From NCBI GenBank assembly GCA_037957365.1, contig JARHVA010000021.1:4918001-4982000 (forward strand): a stretch of 64,000 bases of DNA, given 5' to 3'. Positions 23,410 to 34,848 of the stretch are shown here, in pieces; within the stretch, counting starts at the first letter, position 1; each line of letters starts with the position of its first letter. This DNA comes from Torreya grandis (Eukaryota; Streptophyta; Pinopsida; Cupressales; Taxaceae). Made by a program: the position numbers and the translations under genes. The notes under the pieces were generated by a model, which saw only the letters and a list, made by a program, of their open reading frames with translations, was not told where the DNA came from and did no database searches.

Positions 23410-25348
23410 CTAAAAAGCATAACTCCTTGCTCTCTTTGCAAAGAATTCCTTTTGCTGACTTTGGAATACAATAGTATGGTCCACCACCATAGCTTGTTGT
23501 TCTACTAGTCCAGTCCAACACATGCTTTGATTGTCAGCATCAGACCCCTGACAAACCATCAGCTCAACATCCCCTTTGGTGTGAAGGAGTTCGATCTTTT
23601 CATCCTGAGCAGTCTTCAATCTGAGCAACAAAGATTTGTATCTAGCATGAGTGGAAGAATTGCTACCATCAGATTCCAAGATCCAAGCATCATCAGAGGC
23701 TAATCTTTTATTAGATTTCTCTTCATCAGAGATGGAAGATCCTTCTTGATTTGTACTGTGCCTTACCAACTCTTTTGATTCCTAATTTGGATCAAATCCT
23801 CGATTGCCAGCCACGAGACTTTGATCAGCTGAGACATGAACATCCTCTGTGGTAAAGAAATAATTACCCCTGCTTAAGGACTCAGACAGAATTTGTGTTG
23901 TAGGGGCTAATATTTGGGTGACCACGTATTTTGTCTCATACAGGTTCGCATATGGTTCTCCATCAATGTCTAATTGCTCAGGATTGACTTGCAGGAATTC
24001 AAACTCAGTAATTTGAATTTTGGATTCCTTGACATGATCAATCATGTCAAATGACTAGAATGGATTTGGAAGAGAGGATGGGAGTTCATCCTTTTGATTT
24101 TTGAGAGGGGAAGGACTGGTTTGCGAAGCTAAAGTAAAAGGTACAGAGATGTTTGATGTACTTACTTATTTGGTAATCACTGGGTCCTTTGATTGAAAAG
24201 GAAGAGGGGTTCTCTGCTCAACAATTGAAATTGTTGGTTGGGGTTGCTCCTCTGTCTTCTCTTTGTCAGCCTGCTGCGCTGACTGATTCTGGGACTGGGT
24301 GAATATTGCGTATAATCCTTTGATTGCTTCACCTTCACTTCTGGGTTCATCTTGGTAATTCAAGAAACCAATGTGGGAGTCACCAACTGATTCTTCTAGA
24401 TCCTCCCTGAAGAGATCAACACCATTTTCTTGATCTAACTCAGGTTGGAAATAGGAAACATGCTCTGTTTCCAGATATCCAACAACCGAGTTTGTTGGAT
24501 GTGCTTCAAGGGTAGGATTCCTCTGTGGAGGACGAAGATGATTTTGTTGCCCTTGACTTTTGGCAGTGTTGCCTTGATATGGCTGATTAGGGAATGTCCT
24601 CCTTGGTGTATTTCTATATAGAGGAGTAGAAGACATACCTTGTGCCATTTGCCTTTTCAAAGCTAGCAATTCATTTGCTAGCTATTGTACCATTGGGTCA
24701 GTGGTGACTGTGGGTGAGTATTCAGAAGATGAAGAGGGTTAACTATGTTAAGATCTCTCTTTATCTTTCCTACCAAGATGAGTTCATCTTCTAGCTCAGT
24801 AGCCAAGTCTTGAGCAGCCTCAAGGTCTATGTGTCTAGCCCATCTCAATAGAAAACTCACTTCAGGCAGCTGTGAGTTGATGAAGAAACACATGAGATTT
24901 TGAGGTGTCAGCTGGGCGATCATGGGAATCTTGTGCCTCATTACTTGTTGACCCTGGCAATGAAGTCCCTCATAGGTTCATGGGGCTCCTTCTTCATCTG
25001 TGTGAGCTAGGCCAGCAAGGTATGTGCATCTTCTACGGGCTTGAATCTTGCTTCGAACTTGGCTTTAAGTGTATCCTAGTCAGTCACTGATCCAGCTTGT
25101 AAATGGTAGAACCAGTCTGCAACAACACCTTGTAGTGTCTCCATAAAAAGCCTGAGTGCCACATCTTCAAATTCCACCCCTGTAACACCACAGGCTATGT
25201 TGAAGGCTGCAATGTGTTCATCAGGGTGAACTATCCCATCACCAAAGAATTTGGGAAAATTCTTTCTTGAACTACATGGGAGTTCATGCAGAGGTGGAGT
25301 CAAGTTGAGTGGGCCAAAAGAGTTACCCCAAGGGCCTCGAACTGCCAC
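23410..25348 (-). pseudogene. gag: N4 gag with long unrecognised C-terminal part
   Basis: The start is taken at 25348 (MAVRGPWGNSFGPLNLTPP). Residues ~30-85 (FPKFFGDGIVHPDEHIAAFN, LRLFMETLQGVVADWFYHL) are a Retrotrans_gag domain. Downstream come stops near 25074 and 25022, a frameshift near 24945, and a stop near 24676. Open stretches follow at 24941-24678, 24669-24166 (Gln/Pro/Asn-rich), 24045-23782 and 23769-23410. The last two are acidic and unlike protease or RT. No CCHC knuckle was seen. Total coding length is about 640 codons. It would supply particle protein, with copying enzymes coming from another element. Confidence 0.75.
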
Positions 25349-25654
25349 GATTTAATTAAGAAAAATAGAGATAACAAATTTGGATGGAGTGGCCAAATTA
25401 CAAAACAAAAATGGAAAAGGACTGGCTCAACTTCAGCTTGAGGCTTGAGGCTTCAAACTGTGCACTCTTTCCCAACAGCTCTGGTTTTGTAGACCAGATA
25501 AAATAATGGAGGTGGAGGAAGATGGAGATGGATGAAAATGGTAAGGCTATAAATAGATAATGGATAAGACCCAGATGGGAGTCGCCAAACTCTATAATGG
25601 ATAAGGGAAGGAACTGCTTCAATCTAAAACTTGAGGCTTCAGACTGCACGTTCT

Positions 25655-25672
25655 TCCCCAGTGAAGTCACCA
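25655..25672 (-). promoter_or_regulatory. N4 primer-binding site
   Basis: The minus strand reads TGGTGACTTCACTGGGGA five bases after the 5' LTR. It begins with the TGG that pairs with tRNA CCA ends and resembles primer sites of other plant Ty3/gypsy elements. I do not assign the tRNA. Confidence 0.7.
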
Positions 25673-25677
25673 AAAAC

Positions 25678-25831
25678 TATTGGTTGAATATTTTGTCGAT
25701 CAGCGTACTGATAAACAAAATAGGTCTGATCAGCCAAAGTAGGAAGATTAGTCATTCAAATGTGTAGGTTTACCACATCAGCAAGACACTGATCTCTCCT
25801 CTCATCAAGGGGAGGTTCCCTGTAGGTATGT

Positions 25832-25865
<34 letters not shown>

Positions 25866-27284
25866 ATATATATAAATAGAAAATAATACTCATGGGTAGG
25901 ACAAACCATCCATCTCTCTTTTTTCAGAGATGATGCGTGCAGATCAAATGAAAAACTCAAGGGAAATGATAGATAGTACTCCTCTTCTTTCAGAAGTACT
26001 ATTCAACAAACCACAAGAATACTCCTAGTAGTAACAACAAAATGTAGCAAAGGATGTAATAACCAACAAATCGAGATGCAGCACAAAGTCTTCACCTGGA
26101 TTGCTCAAGAGTAAGATACGAAGGACAATGAGGGCACAAAGTCACCCCTAGGTCATTTACATAGAAATGAACAGAAAACACACTAAAAGCAATTATGGGG
26201 GCACAAAGTCTCTCCACAGTTGACTCTTTAGGACACCTTCTTGACTGCTGTCACTAATTCTGCTTGTTGAATTAAAGGAACAAAAGATATATTGAAGAAA
26301 AAGACATAAGAACAGTTTCCACAACATCAACGATATTACATCACAAAGTCTGAAAAACTATTTGCTTTCTTATTCCAGTAACAAAATATGATTAGCAATC
26401 TGAGCTCAAAGTCTCAGTAATGCCTTCTAATTGTCAAAAAAGAGATATATTTACAATGAAAGTGAGTCCCTTATATAGCCTCTTCAAGGAGGACTCGAGA
26501 ACAGTAATACATCATGTTGCGTTGAAAACTGTTAAGAAGGTCGGAAGGAACTTAGGGGCATCTACCCATTTGCTTTTTGCAATGCAGAGAAATAATTCAC
26601 TCTATTGAAGTTTACATCTTTCAATGTCCACCTGGCAATCTGATCCTTCTTCATCGTTCCTCCTTTTTTGGTTATTTGAATCGGGTTCTAGATTCAATTC
26701 GATGCTCTGTTCCTTAGTCACTTTCTGCTGGTCTTTAACAATTGACGCGTGGCACATTCCACTGCATTTAGTCACTCATCCCCGAGTCCACCATAGTCTT
26801 TGCTCAAAACAGTGAAGCTAAAGGAAGAGACTGCAGATATTGACACTTGGAGGCTTTCATCGAATTTCAAGAGGGACACATGGCAATATCCGCCAATTCG
26901 CAGAAACAAAGTTTAGTGAGGCTCGATCGTCTATACTTGGCAGCATCCGCAGGATTCTGTCGGGCTTTTGTCTCGGTCCGTTTGTTTGCCTTGGTCACTT
27001 TTTTCCATGGGAATTACCTTTGCAAGGGCACTTGTGTCTTTGACTCTTGGGGCACTCCTTTGAACTTTGTCGCTTGAACCAACCGTTGAACCAAGTTTTG
27101 GTTCAACGCTTCAAATGAAGCCTTGAACCGATTGATGAACCATTTGATGTTGAACCAAAGGATGAACCAAACGTTGAACCTGCTGCTTGAACCCGCTTTT
27201 GAACCTTTTTGTTTGAACCAAGGCAAGGGCCAAAATAGTTTCATATGTTGTCCCAAAATTGAGTGACATTTTTGGGGACCAACA
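25678..27284 (-). repeat. N4 5' LTR
   Basis: Same structure as the 3' LTR; its inner end is TA instead of TG. The minus-strand TATA box is at 26470-26479. The GGTTCAA cluster is at 27074-27220 with ten GAACC and one GGTTC. A (TA)n run has expanded at 25831-25875, where the other LTR has only TATATATA. Confidence 0.9.
25831..25875. repeat. (TA)n microsatellite in N4 5' LTR
   Basis: TA repeats with one phase break, expanded relative to the 3' LTR. Confidence 0.9.
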
Positions 27285-27449
27285 TTAGGGATCCATATTT
27301 TATGTTATAATATGAGTTGATGTCATTTTTGCACATGAATATTATTATTATCTTTGCTAGACTCTTGAAATGTAGTCTATTTTTGCATGTGTTTATTATT
27401 AAAAAAAATTGTGTTTCTAATTAAATCCCAATGGGGATCCTACATCAAA

Positions 27450-28399
27450 GGATTTAAACTTTTTGAAAATGATGAACTCATGTAAAGGAGCAAGAAAACT
27501 TTGTTTGAAGATGTCTTGAATTTATTTATATACCATAATATTGGTCATTTTAGCCAACATTGTCTTATAACTCAAGACATATTCATTGATAGGTTCATTG
27601 GTTCCTTGTTTAATTTTTATAATTTGGTCATAGGAAACCTTTCCTACAATGTTAATAGAGAAGTTTTGTAAAAACTAATTTGTAAGAGATTTTAATGCTT
27701 TCACGAATTGGAGAAGTAAATAATAGAACCACCTCAAAGCATATTCTTTGAGGCTCCTTAGAAACAATTTGTTTAAAACCCTATCATTGGAAAAATAATG
27801 AAGGCATGCCACATAGAAAGATCGAACATGCTACTGAGGATCACCCTTGCCATCATAAAATGGGAACTTAGGTGAAACAAAACTAGTTGGTAAAGGGTGC
27901 AAAGATATCTTAGGTGCAAGAGGGTTATGCAACACCTCTTGGGAATCAAGCATAGAGGAGACTTTAAAGCCTTTTATTCAATGTTTGTAATTTATTTTTC
28001 CAATGTCTTTATAACTTGAAAGAGAGTTTGCATTGTAGACCCATTGGGGTTTAGATTAACAAGTTGAATAGTCACCAAAGGGGAGGTACACATGGTTTGA
28101 GTAGTAATAGGAATTAAAATGGGTATTTATGTTGAAATAATTGGTAATTCCATGGTAGATGTAACAATAGTGTTTTTAGGAAATAAAAGTTAGAAGACAT
28201 AATCTACACTTCTACTAGATGTAGGTAAATTTATTGGTATGGAATCAATTGTAGTACCTTCTAAAGACTCACCATCACTTGATGAAGAAGCCTTAGCCTT
28301 ATCACGATTACTTATTTTATCTCTTGTAACATATAAAAATGCATCCATTAATCCCTTGATATTATTGATATGAGTGATCAATGCTTCTTTATCTTCCAT
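27450..28399 (-). pseudogene. gag: N2 gag, N-terminal piece
   Basis: The start at 28399 (MEDKEALITHINNIKGLMDA) is the first ATG after the 5' LTR. Lower down, the minus strand reads YDQIIKIKQGTNEPINEYV and MLAKMTNIM, then PLHEFIIFKKFKSFD, matching the G2 gag (LLPTLHESITFKRFSSF). There are stops and frame changes between these pieces. The final residues join the 16487 piece when N3 is removed. Confidence 0.75.
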
Positions 28400-28568
28400 T
28401 TGAAATTAGGTTTTTGAATTAAGGTTTTCTATTGCTTTTACAAATAAAAAAATTAGAATTTCTAATAAAGTATAAAAATCAGGAAAATAGGAAATACAAA
28501 ACTGTAAACTGCATAGGGTTTGGATCTCAAAGGTTGTGTTCATTAGAATTTTAACCTTAAATTGGATG

Positions 28569-29881
28569 TGGATCCTAAAATGGGAGATAGGGTTAATAAT
28601 ATAGAAATAAATAAGTACAAGGGTGATAAACAAATCTATAACAATCTAATTAATTGTCAAAACTTAGACAGGATATATATTAAATTTATTTTGTTGAAAT
28701 ATGTTAAATATAGAAAGTACAATTATGCTAGATATTACAATGATATTGAAAATGATATACTTAGTTTTGATGTTAATATAGATCTAGATCTATAATAAGT
28801 ATAAAGTAGACTAGAACAATATTCTATAACAGTCACCAAATTCTAGATTAAGTACCCTCTATATCTATGGACACTTGCATCAGCCTAAGATAGTTGTGTC
28901 AATGATAGTGTTTGGATTGGACATAAGTATATAGTATATATTTACTATTGAAATAAGATATAAGCACCTATATTCTTTCAGGTTTGTCATTGTCTTTGCT
29001 TTGGTGCATTCAGATCTAGGTCATAAACTATCACTCTTTATCAAAATATCAAACCCTGATTCTTCATCTTCATATTGGCTATGGGAAAATGGGTTAGTCA
29101 GCACATGGTGTCGAGCTACCCCAAAGACCCCTCTATTGATGAGTGTTGCCTACATAGCTAATACTCTGAAGAGGGCCTCAAAATTATGTAGTTCTCCCCT
29201 ACATGTTGGCTTGTGTGTGAATCATGCAATGTGTGATAAGTAAGTACAATAATGACCTAACTTATAACTTGGCAAATATAGCTTTTGAGTTGCTCCTTAA
29301 GTAATTCATACTTATAGATGTGTTGTCTTTATGACTAATATGGAAATAGGATAAAATATGGAAGCTTTGCTTAATTGAATGCTTGATAGAATGCCTTTAA
29401 TAAGTTTTTTTGGATTATTTAGGTATTTTGTAGGTGAGGAATGAATAAGGGTTGGTCTTATATTTATACCAATCCTCTTTCATAATATATCACATTAAAT
29501 CACTTAGGTTGACCATCAAGATACACTTCATTTGTAAATGAGATGACTTTAAGGCACTAGATGCTTGCATCAAGTAAAGACACTTACATTAATGTAGGTG
29601 CCTAACTGGGACACAAGTGTGCAAGAAGCATAAAACTAGGTACAGGTCCAAAACTTATAGAGGTGGAGATACATAGGTATTAAGTATTCTAGGCAAGATA
29701 GAAGACCTGGGTCATCAACATAAGACTAATCAAATAAAGAGACAAGCCAAGGGGCAAAAGACAAAGTAGATGTGAGACTTACAAAAGTGGGAAAGGTCTA
29801 CAACTAAGAGGAATAACCAAGATATGAGTTTTCCAAGTGTACAAGACTGAGGTGCTATATAGTTCATAAATATTGTCTAAA
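28569..29881 (-). repeat. N2 5' LTR
   Basis: Pairs with 10657-11965. The minus-strand TATA box TATAAATATA is at 29459-29468. Its outer end has CA changed to AA (CTAAA). Target duplication GTATG follows. No convincing primer-binding site was found just inside it, so that site may be mutated or deleted. Confidence 0.85.
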
Positions 29882-30171
29882 GTATGATAGGGCCACAAAC
29901 TAGAGGTTGGGGCAAAAATTCATACACACTAATGAAAAATCCTAACAAAGAGGATAAATAGTTGGGTTTGGATTAGGTGGGACTTCTAATATGGTATTTT
30001 CTTCATTAGATGACAAAGTGCACCATCTAGATGATAGTATTGGCAATGCATAGCCTGAAATTAAAGAAGATATGGATAATATGTGAATCATGGAGTATGA
30101 AATGATATGTGGAGATTATTCAAAACATGTAGTGTAAAATTAAAGGAGATATGGATAAATTCAGTACTTAA

Positions 30172-31130
30172 TTGGCTACTTTGATGACTTTTTTTAATAA
30201 GTTGATAGTCTCACAACCAACTAAAGGTTGTTTTAAAGGACAACCCATTATTGATTCAAAAGTTGTGCAACCTCAACCCATGGCTAGCACTATTTACGAG
30301 TCTCAAAACTTGTTACTAAAGGTAGATACACATGAGTTTAATGGAAAATATCCACACAACTATTTCAACCAAATGGGGATTGTTTTATCTAGATCATATA
30401 CTAGGTGGAAAGAAGGTGAGAATGGAATACTTGTATCTGGAACCTAAATAATTCATCTAGTATTGATGGCTGTGTGCTTAGAAGAAGAAGAATAATATCA
30501 ATGTCACCTAGTTAGTTTTTATGGATGAGTTGTAATTTCTCTATAGTAGTAATGTGATGTAGAATTACTTCAACCAATTGGAAAAGTTACAACAAACAAG
30601 GTTATTTAAGGATTGTATTCATCAATTCTAGAACACATAAGTTATTCTATAGTATTATTATGATTTAATTACTTAAACCAATTGGAAATGTTATGATAAA
30701 TAGGGTGGGTCAAGGATTATATTCATCAATTCCAAAACACATCCTTATAATTGGAAATGATTATAGATGATAACTTGAATGACATTTTTTTTGGAAGACT
30801 CAAGGACCACATTAAACATGAGGTACACATTTGATCCACTTAATGTATATAATTTTATTATCATGGTGCACAAGGCAAAGGAAAAATTCTTGGCCAAGAA
30901 GAGGTAGCCATTCATTAGCAATAAAGATCGTAACACTCCTATACCTTCATTCCCTCGGCCTACCATGTTAACACCTAAATAAATTGAATAAAAATGGGGG
31001 AAAGGGGTTATGTTTTAACTATGATAGCAAATATATTTGAGGACATAAATGTGTTAAAAAGAAGTTATTCTAAATTAAGGGCACCAATGAAGAAGAACAT
31101 GAATAAGTAGCATAGAGATTGTTGTTGAAT
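30172..31130 (+). pseudogene. gag: N1 gag relic, copy 1
   Basis: The N-terminal stretch 30172-30447 reads MATLMTFFNKLIVSQPTKG and later LLKVDTHEFNGKYPHNYFN, the entry to a Retrotrans_gag domain. After stops, pieces such as NLNDIFFGRLKDHIKHEVHI and a decayed knuckle GLCFNYDSKYI-GHKC (31006-31060, second Cys now Tyr) follow. A ~105-bp coding segment (QLEKLQQTRLFKDYIHQF) is repeated twice in tandem at about 30540-30750. Confidence 0.7.
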
Positions 31131-31199
31131 TAGAGGAGTCACATCATCCCAAACCAACTATATCTTGTCGTGCACTTTCAAGTATAACACCCCCAAAAC

Positions 31200-31640
31200 C
31201 CTCAAGGTAGTGGGTTTCCAAAAAGAATAAAAGGTGGCATTTTTGATTGGATCGGGAAGTACTCATAATGTCATTGACAATAAGTTTGTTGTGCACCTGA
31301 ATTATTTTATTTACTCAACTCAAGAATTTCATATCATGATTATAAATGAGGGTACAGTCAATTATTCTTAGAAATGTCATAGTATTAAACTCACCATGGG
31401 AGAATACCTACTATATTTCCCTATGGTTTTCATTCCCTTCAACAAATCAGACATGACGTTAAGAGTATAATGACTCACTATCTTGGGAATAATTGAGATG
31501 AACTTCCAAGAGTTGTTTATGCATTTTCATTTATAGATAAGGACATTCAAAATACAAGGGTTGTATGAAAAGTCTCCATTGTTAGTGAGATTTCATCATA
31601 TGCAAAAGATAATTAAAAAATGTGTAGACAAGTTCGTGGC
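31200..31640 (+). pseudogene. N1 protease relic, copy 1
   Basis: FLIGSGSTHNVIDNKFVV stands where the family has a D-S-G-S-T-H-N active site, so the catalytic Asp is Gly. STQEFHIMII and KLTMGEYLLYFP follow. Several stops. Copy 2 has the same Asp-to-Gly change. Confidence 0.75.
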
Positions 31641-31794
31641 ACAATTATTTTCATTAAAATCACAATAGTCAGAGGTGCCTACATCATCAAATCTATGTGC
31701 AATTGTAGATGGAACTTTGTATTTTTTGGGGATATGCTAAAAGAGATACCTTTAAAAAGACATCATGATCATGCCTTTAATTTAATACTATGGA

Positions 31795-32600
31795 GTTAAC
31801 CACCCAACATCAAACCTTATAGGTACCTATATGCGGAAAGGACTGAGATCAATAAGATGGTACAAGAGATGCTAGAAGTAGATATTATTCTTCATAGTAA
31901 GAGTGATAATTCCTTTCTAGTGATGATGGTGTGTAATAAGGGTGACACTTGGCATGTGTGTCTATTCTATAGAGAATTAAATAAGTACACCATCAAAGAT
32001 AAGTTTTATATTCCAATAATTGATTATTTTCTAGATGAGTTACATGGTGTTATTTATTTTACAAAACTAGATCTTCATTAAGGATATTGTCAAATCATAA
32101 ATATAAATGAGGAAGTTCACAAGACAACATTCATAACACATGATGGTAAATTATGAATATTTGATGATGCATTTTGGCCTCACAGATGCACCATCTATAT
32201 TTCAAATTTTGATGAACTCTATATTCAAGCCATTTCTATGAAAAATTGTCTTAGTGTTCTTTGATGATATATTAAAGTACATAAAAAACATGGGGAAACC
32301 ATCTACAACATCTGAATCAAGTTTTGGAAACTCTTAAACAACATCATCTTTATGTCATGCCTTCCAAGTGTGATTTTTTAGTAAAGGAGGTGAAATATTT
32401 GGGTCGCATTATCTTGCATGAAGGTACTAACGTGGACTCTTACAATATCAAGTCCATAATAGAATGTCAAGTGCCTGGAACCCTCAATAACCTACGAGGC
32501 TTCTTAAGGATTATAATTTTCTATCGTAGATTTGTAAATAATTATGATAGCATAGTAGTACCATTAAAATTTTTATTTAAGGTGTCCTTCCATTGAAATG
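31795..32600 (+). pseudogene. N1 reverse transcriptase relic, copy 1
   Basis: MVQEMLEVDIILHSKSDNSF begins the fingers at 31857. ELNKYTIKDKFYIPIIDYFL, LHGVIYFTKLDLH, a stop, then GYCQI follow. The active site survives as FFDD near 32255-32270. The thumb reads SKCDFLVKEVKYLGRIILHE and NNLRGFLRIIIFYRRFVNNY (32324-32596). Stops and frame shifts lie between. Confidence 0.8.
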
Positions 32601-34848
32601 AGGTAATCACTAGGGTATTTGATAAGTAGAAGGAGACCATGTGCACCTCTCTAGTTCTATCTACCCCCAAATTTTACAAAACCTTCATTATTGATTGTGA
32701 TGCTTCAAGGTATGGTATGTGTGTAATACTCATGCAATATGGTTAACCCATCACATTTGAGAGTATCCAACTTAAGGGTAATAATTTTTTGAAGCCCATT
32801 TATGAGAAGGAAATTATGGTTATCCTTCGAGTGGTCAAATGATGGAGACCACATATGATGGGAAGACACCATGATGCAGGGGCATCTTCAATTGTCTCAA
32901 ATTTTAGTTGTTTTAGGTGATAGGGGTCATTTATAATGTGTTTTCATTGGTTATAGGTCCTAGGTGATCATATATTTTAAATTGGATGTCGTATTATGTT
33001 TTCCCACTAATTCTGTAATTTTGAAAATTTGAACTTTTTTGTTAAGATATTGGCCCTCAATCATGTTTACAAGAACTTCAAAAGGTGTAGTCTATTTGGT
33101 TAAGCTTTATAAAGGGTAATTTTTACCTCATTACATACTTAAATCACATGATTAGTCATTTTGATATGTGTGTTAGGATTTAGGGTAGTCATAAGGCTCT
33201 CAACGTTCTTGAAGGAGTCAAAGAACCGTTGAAAGTAGTTATAGGTTTCATATATTTGTAAATACTTATGTTGGATGTCAATTTTTAGGGAGATGAAGAT
33301 CAAGGAGGTAGAGGTGCTCACCTCAAGGGAATAAGGAAGATCACCTTCATTTTGAAATTGAAAGACACATACCCTGTTATACCCTATTTTGACTGTATTC
33401 TATGTTAAAGAGAGGATTGTGTATGATTCTTGTACAACGGAGGATTCTAAGAAAGTGGGTTGATTACAGATTTATGTTGGTAGGTGAATATTTCCATGTT
33501 CTTAAATTTTTTGATTTGGGTTTCATATTGTTTTGAATATTTATTTCATGAAATAGTATGCTCAGACCTTGCCAAACACTTTCCTCATCTTTAGTTCCAC
33601 ACTCAATCACAAACATGAGTAAACTAACCTACATACGTGTAAAAGAGAACATAATAAACTAAAATAACCCTTCTTGGGTTAACACAAACTATATGCACAG
33701 ACAATCAAACCAAAATTTGTAATAAGTGACTAACATAGGGGTTAAAAGAAGAGTCTAATGAACTATGAAGGAGTATAAAGGTTGTATAAACCTTAATTAA
33801 CCATCTTAGGTATTTTAAACCTTTTGGAAAGTCTGAAACATGGATTTTATCCTTTTTAGCTAGTGATAGTTAGCCTATACCCTATGTTAGGGTTTCTAAG
33901 CAAGAACTTAAGTTACAGGAGATTCCATCAGTAAAAAATCACAAAACTTAGTTTTTAGTTAAGGAAAACATATACTAAGAGATTTTAGAGGTTTTTATGC
34001 TTACACATACCTTTGTGTATGGAATAAGAGGACTATGCTTTAAACAGGGGTGTAGATGCCTAATTAAGCCTAGATAATGCCCAGGAAGTGTGAAGAAAAG
34101 TGACTTTTGAACAGACTTAAGCCAAGAAAACTCATGGATAGGAGGATTTCCATTAATGGTATTCAAATATAATTTTTAATTTCTCAAGGTCATATTGTAA
34201 CTGTTTGTACAATGGAAAAATGATTTAAAAAAGGCTAAAATGAGTCTTAGATAAAGAAAAGAAGCAAAGAGTGGTGACATAGTTGTTTTGAGAAGTTTTG
34301 TGGATTGAATAGGAGTTCAATCAGGACTTGTTGGAGCATGTAAATGATGAAAATAACCTTCATATGATCAAGGAAACCTGACTCTTATGTGGATCGAAGT
34401 TGCCAATATGCTTAAGTCAAGAAAAGAGCAAGTTGAAGAAAGACTAACAAGAAAAGAATGGAAGAGTTAGTAGAGAGTTGAGGTTTGAGATTGTTTGGAA
34501 TAATAATAGACAAGAAAGGAGAAGTAGGTGATTGAGTAAATTAGTGATCAATAAAGAATAGTGCATGATTAGATATGTAAATAAGAACAATGGCCTCAAG
34601 GTGATGAGAGGATAAAGTAACAAAGGATAGAGATCGATCTAGAGTTTCAGAGATCAAGAGGTCAAGACAAATGAAATCAGAGTTGGGTTCTGGTAGTGGA
34701 AAGGGTTTAGAGTCTTGTTTCCATTCATATCAAGGTCAATGTTAATAACCTCTACATCACACCATGAGGTGAAAATGAATCATAACAACTTAAAATAATC
34801 ATTGGAACAATGGTTGTCATCAGAAGAACCAAAAAAGGGTCACAAATA
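32600..34848 (+). pseudogene. N1 RNase H relic, copy 1, split by D1
   Basis: The first part (to 32871) covers FIIDCDASRYGM-like and FESIQLKGNNFLKPIYEKE-like motifs. After D1 the frame resumes at 34765 (EVKMNHNNLK) and ends at GHK (34848), where the text jumps back to gag. That jump is the junction of the tandem duplication. Confidence 0.65.
32867..34764. mobile_element. D1: solo LTR with 5-bp duplication CACCA, in N1 RNase H
   Basis: The element is 32872-34759 (1888 bp), starting TGATGCAGG and ending CTACATCA, with CACCA at 32867-32871 and 34760-34764. Removing it rejoins RNase H, as the uninterrupted copy 2 shows. The terminal TGATGCAGGRGCATC matches the K1 LTR start, so D1 belongs to the same LTR group, though the bodies differ. 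A plus-strand TTTATAAAGG near 33108 is a possible TATA box. No coding region is recognised; the short ORFs in it are chance. Confidence 0.88.

Larger units (their letters stand above)
21412..27284 (-). mobile_element. N4: gag-only LTR retrotransposon, innermost of the stack
   Basis: LTRs 21412-23006 and 25678-27284 (1595 and 1607 bp) bound a 2.67-kb interior. TTAGG is perfect on both sides (21407-21411 and 27285-27289). The plus-strand left LTR starts TGTTGG and the right one ends CCAACA. Coding, primer site and TATA boxes all run on the minus strand, so the right LTR is 5'. In the first 165 bases the two LTRs differ at about seven positions, so N4 is much younger than N2, in keeping with its place in the stack. 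It has gag but no protease, RT, RNase H or integrase. Confidence 0.92.
16488..27449. mobile_element. N3: 5.07-kb non-coding TG...CA insert in N2 gag, split by N4
   Basis: The element is 16493-27444, starting TGTTACATCC and ending GGATCCTACA (an imperfect inverted terminal pair), with TCAAA at 16488-16492 and 27445-27449. Without N4 it is 5074 bp. Removing it restores the N2 gag frame with no extra residues (K-S-F-D-D-L-C-H), matching G2. I see no gag, pol, primer site or internal LTR pair. TG/CA ends plus a 5-bp duplication fit a solo LTR, which would be exceptionally long. It holds TA microsatellites and degenerate short repeats. Confidence 0.8.
10657..29881 (-). mobile_element. N2: gag-protease LTR retrotransposon inside N1, itself split by C1 and N3
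   Basis: Two related LTRs (10657-11965 and 28569-29881) bound it, with GTATG on both sides (10652-10656 and 29882-29886). On the minus strand the order is 5' LTR, gag, protease, long untranslated interior, polypurine tract and 3' LTR. Without its inserts it would be 7375 bp. Gag is interrupted twice, at 15193-16090 and 16488-27449. No RT, RNase H or integrase can be read in the 2.6 kb between protease and polypurine tract, so it looks non-autonomous. The LTRs differ at roughly one base in five or six, so the insertion is old. Confidence 0.85.

Noticed and set aside
22346..27077. ORFs repeated at 22346-22799 and 26624-27077
   Set aside because: They recur only because they lie in the two N4 LTRs; they differ in frame detail and run on the non-coding strand of the element.
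10657..29881. N2 as two separate elements, one near 11-16 kb and one near 27-30 kb
   Set aside because: Removing N3 with one TCAAA joins the two gag pieces in frame and in line with G2, and GTATG flanks the outer LTR ends.
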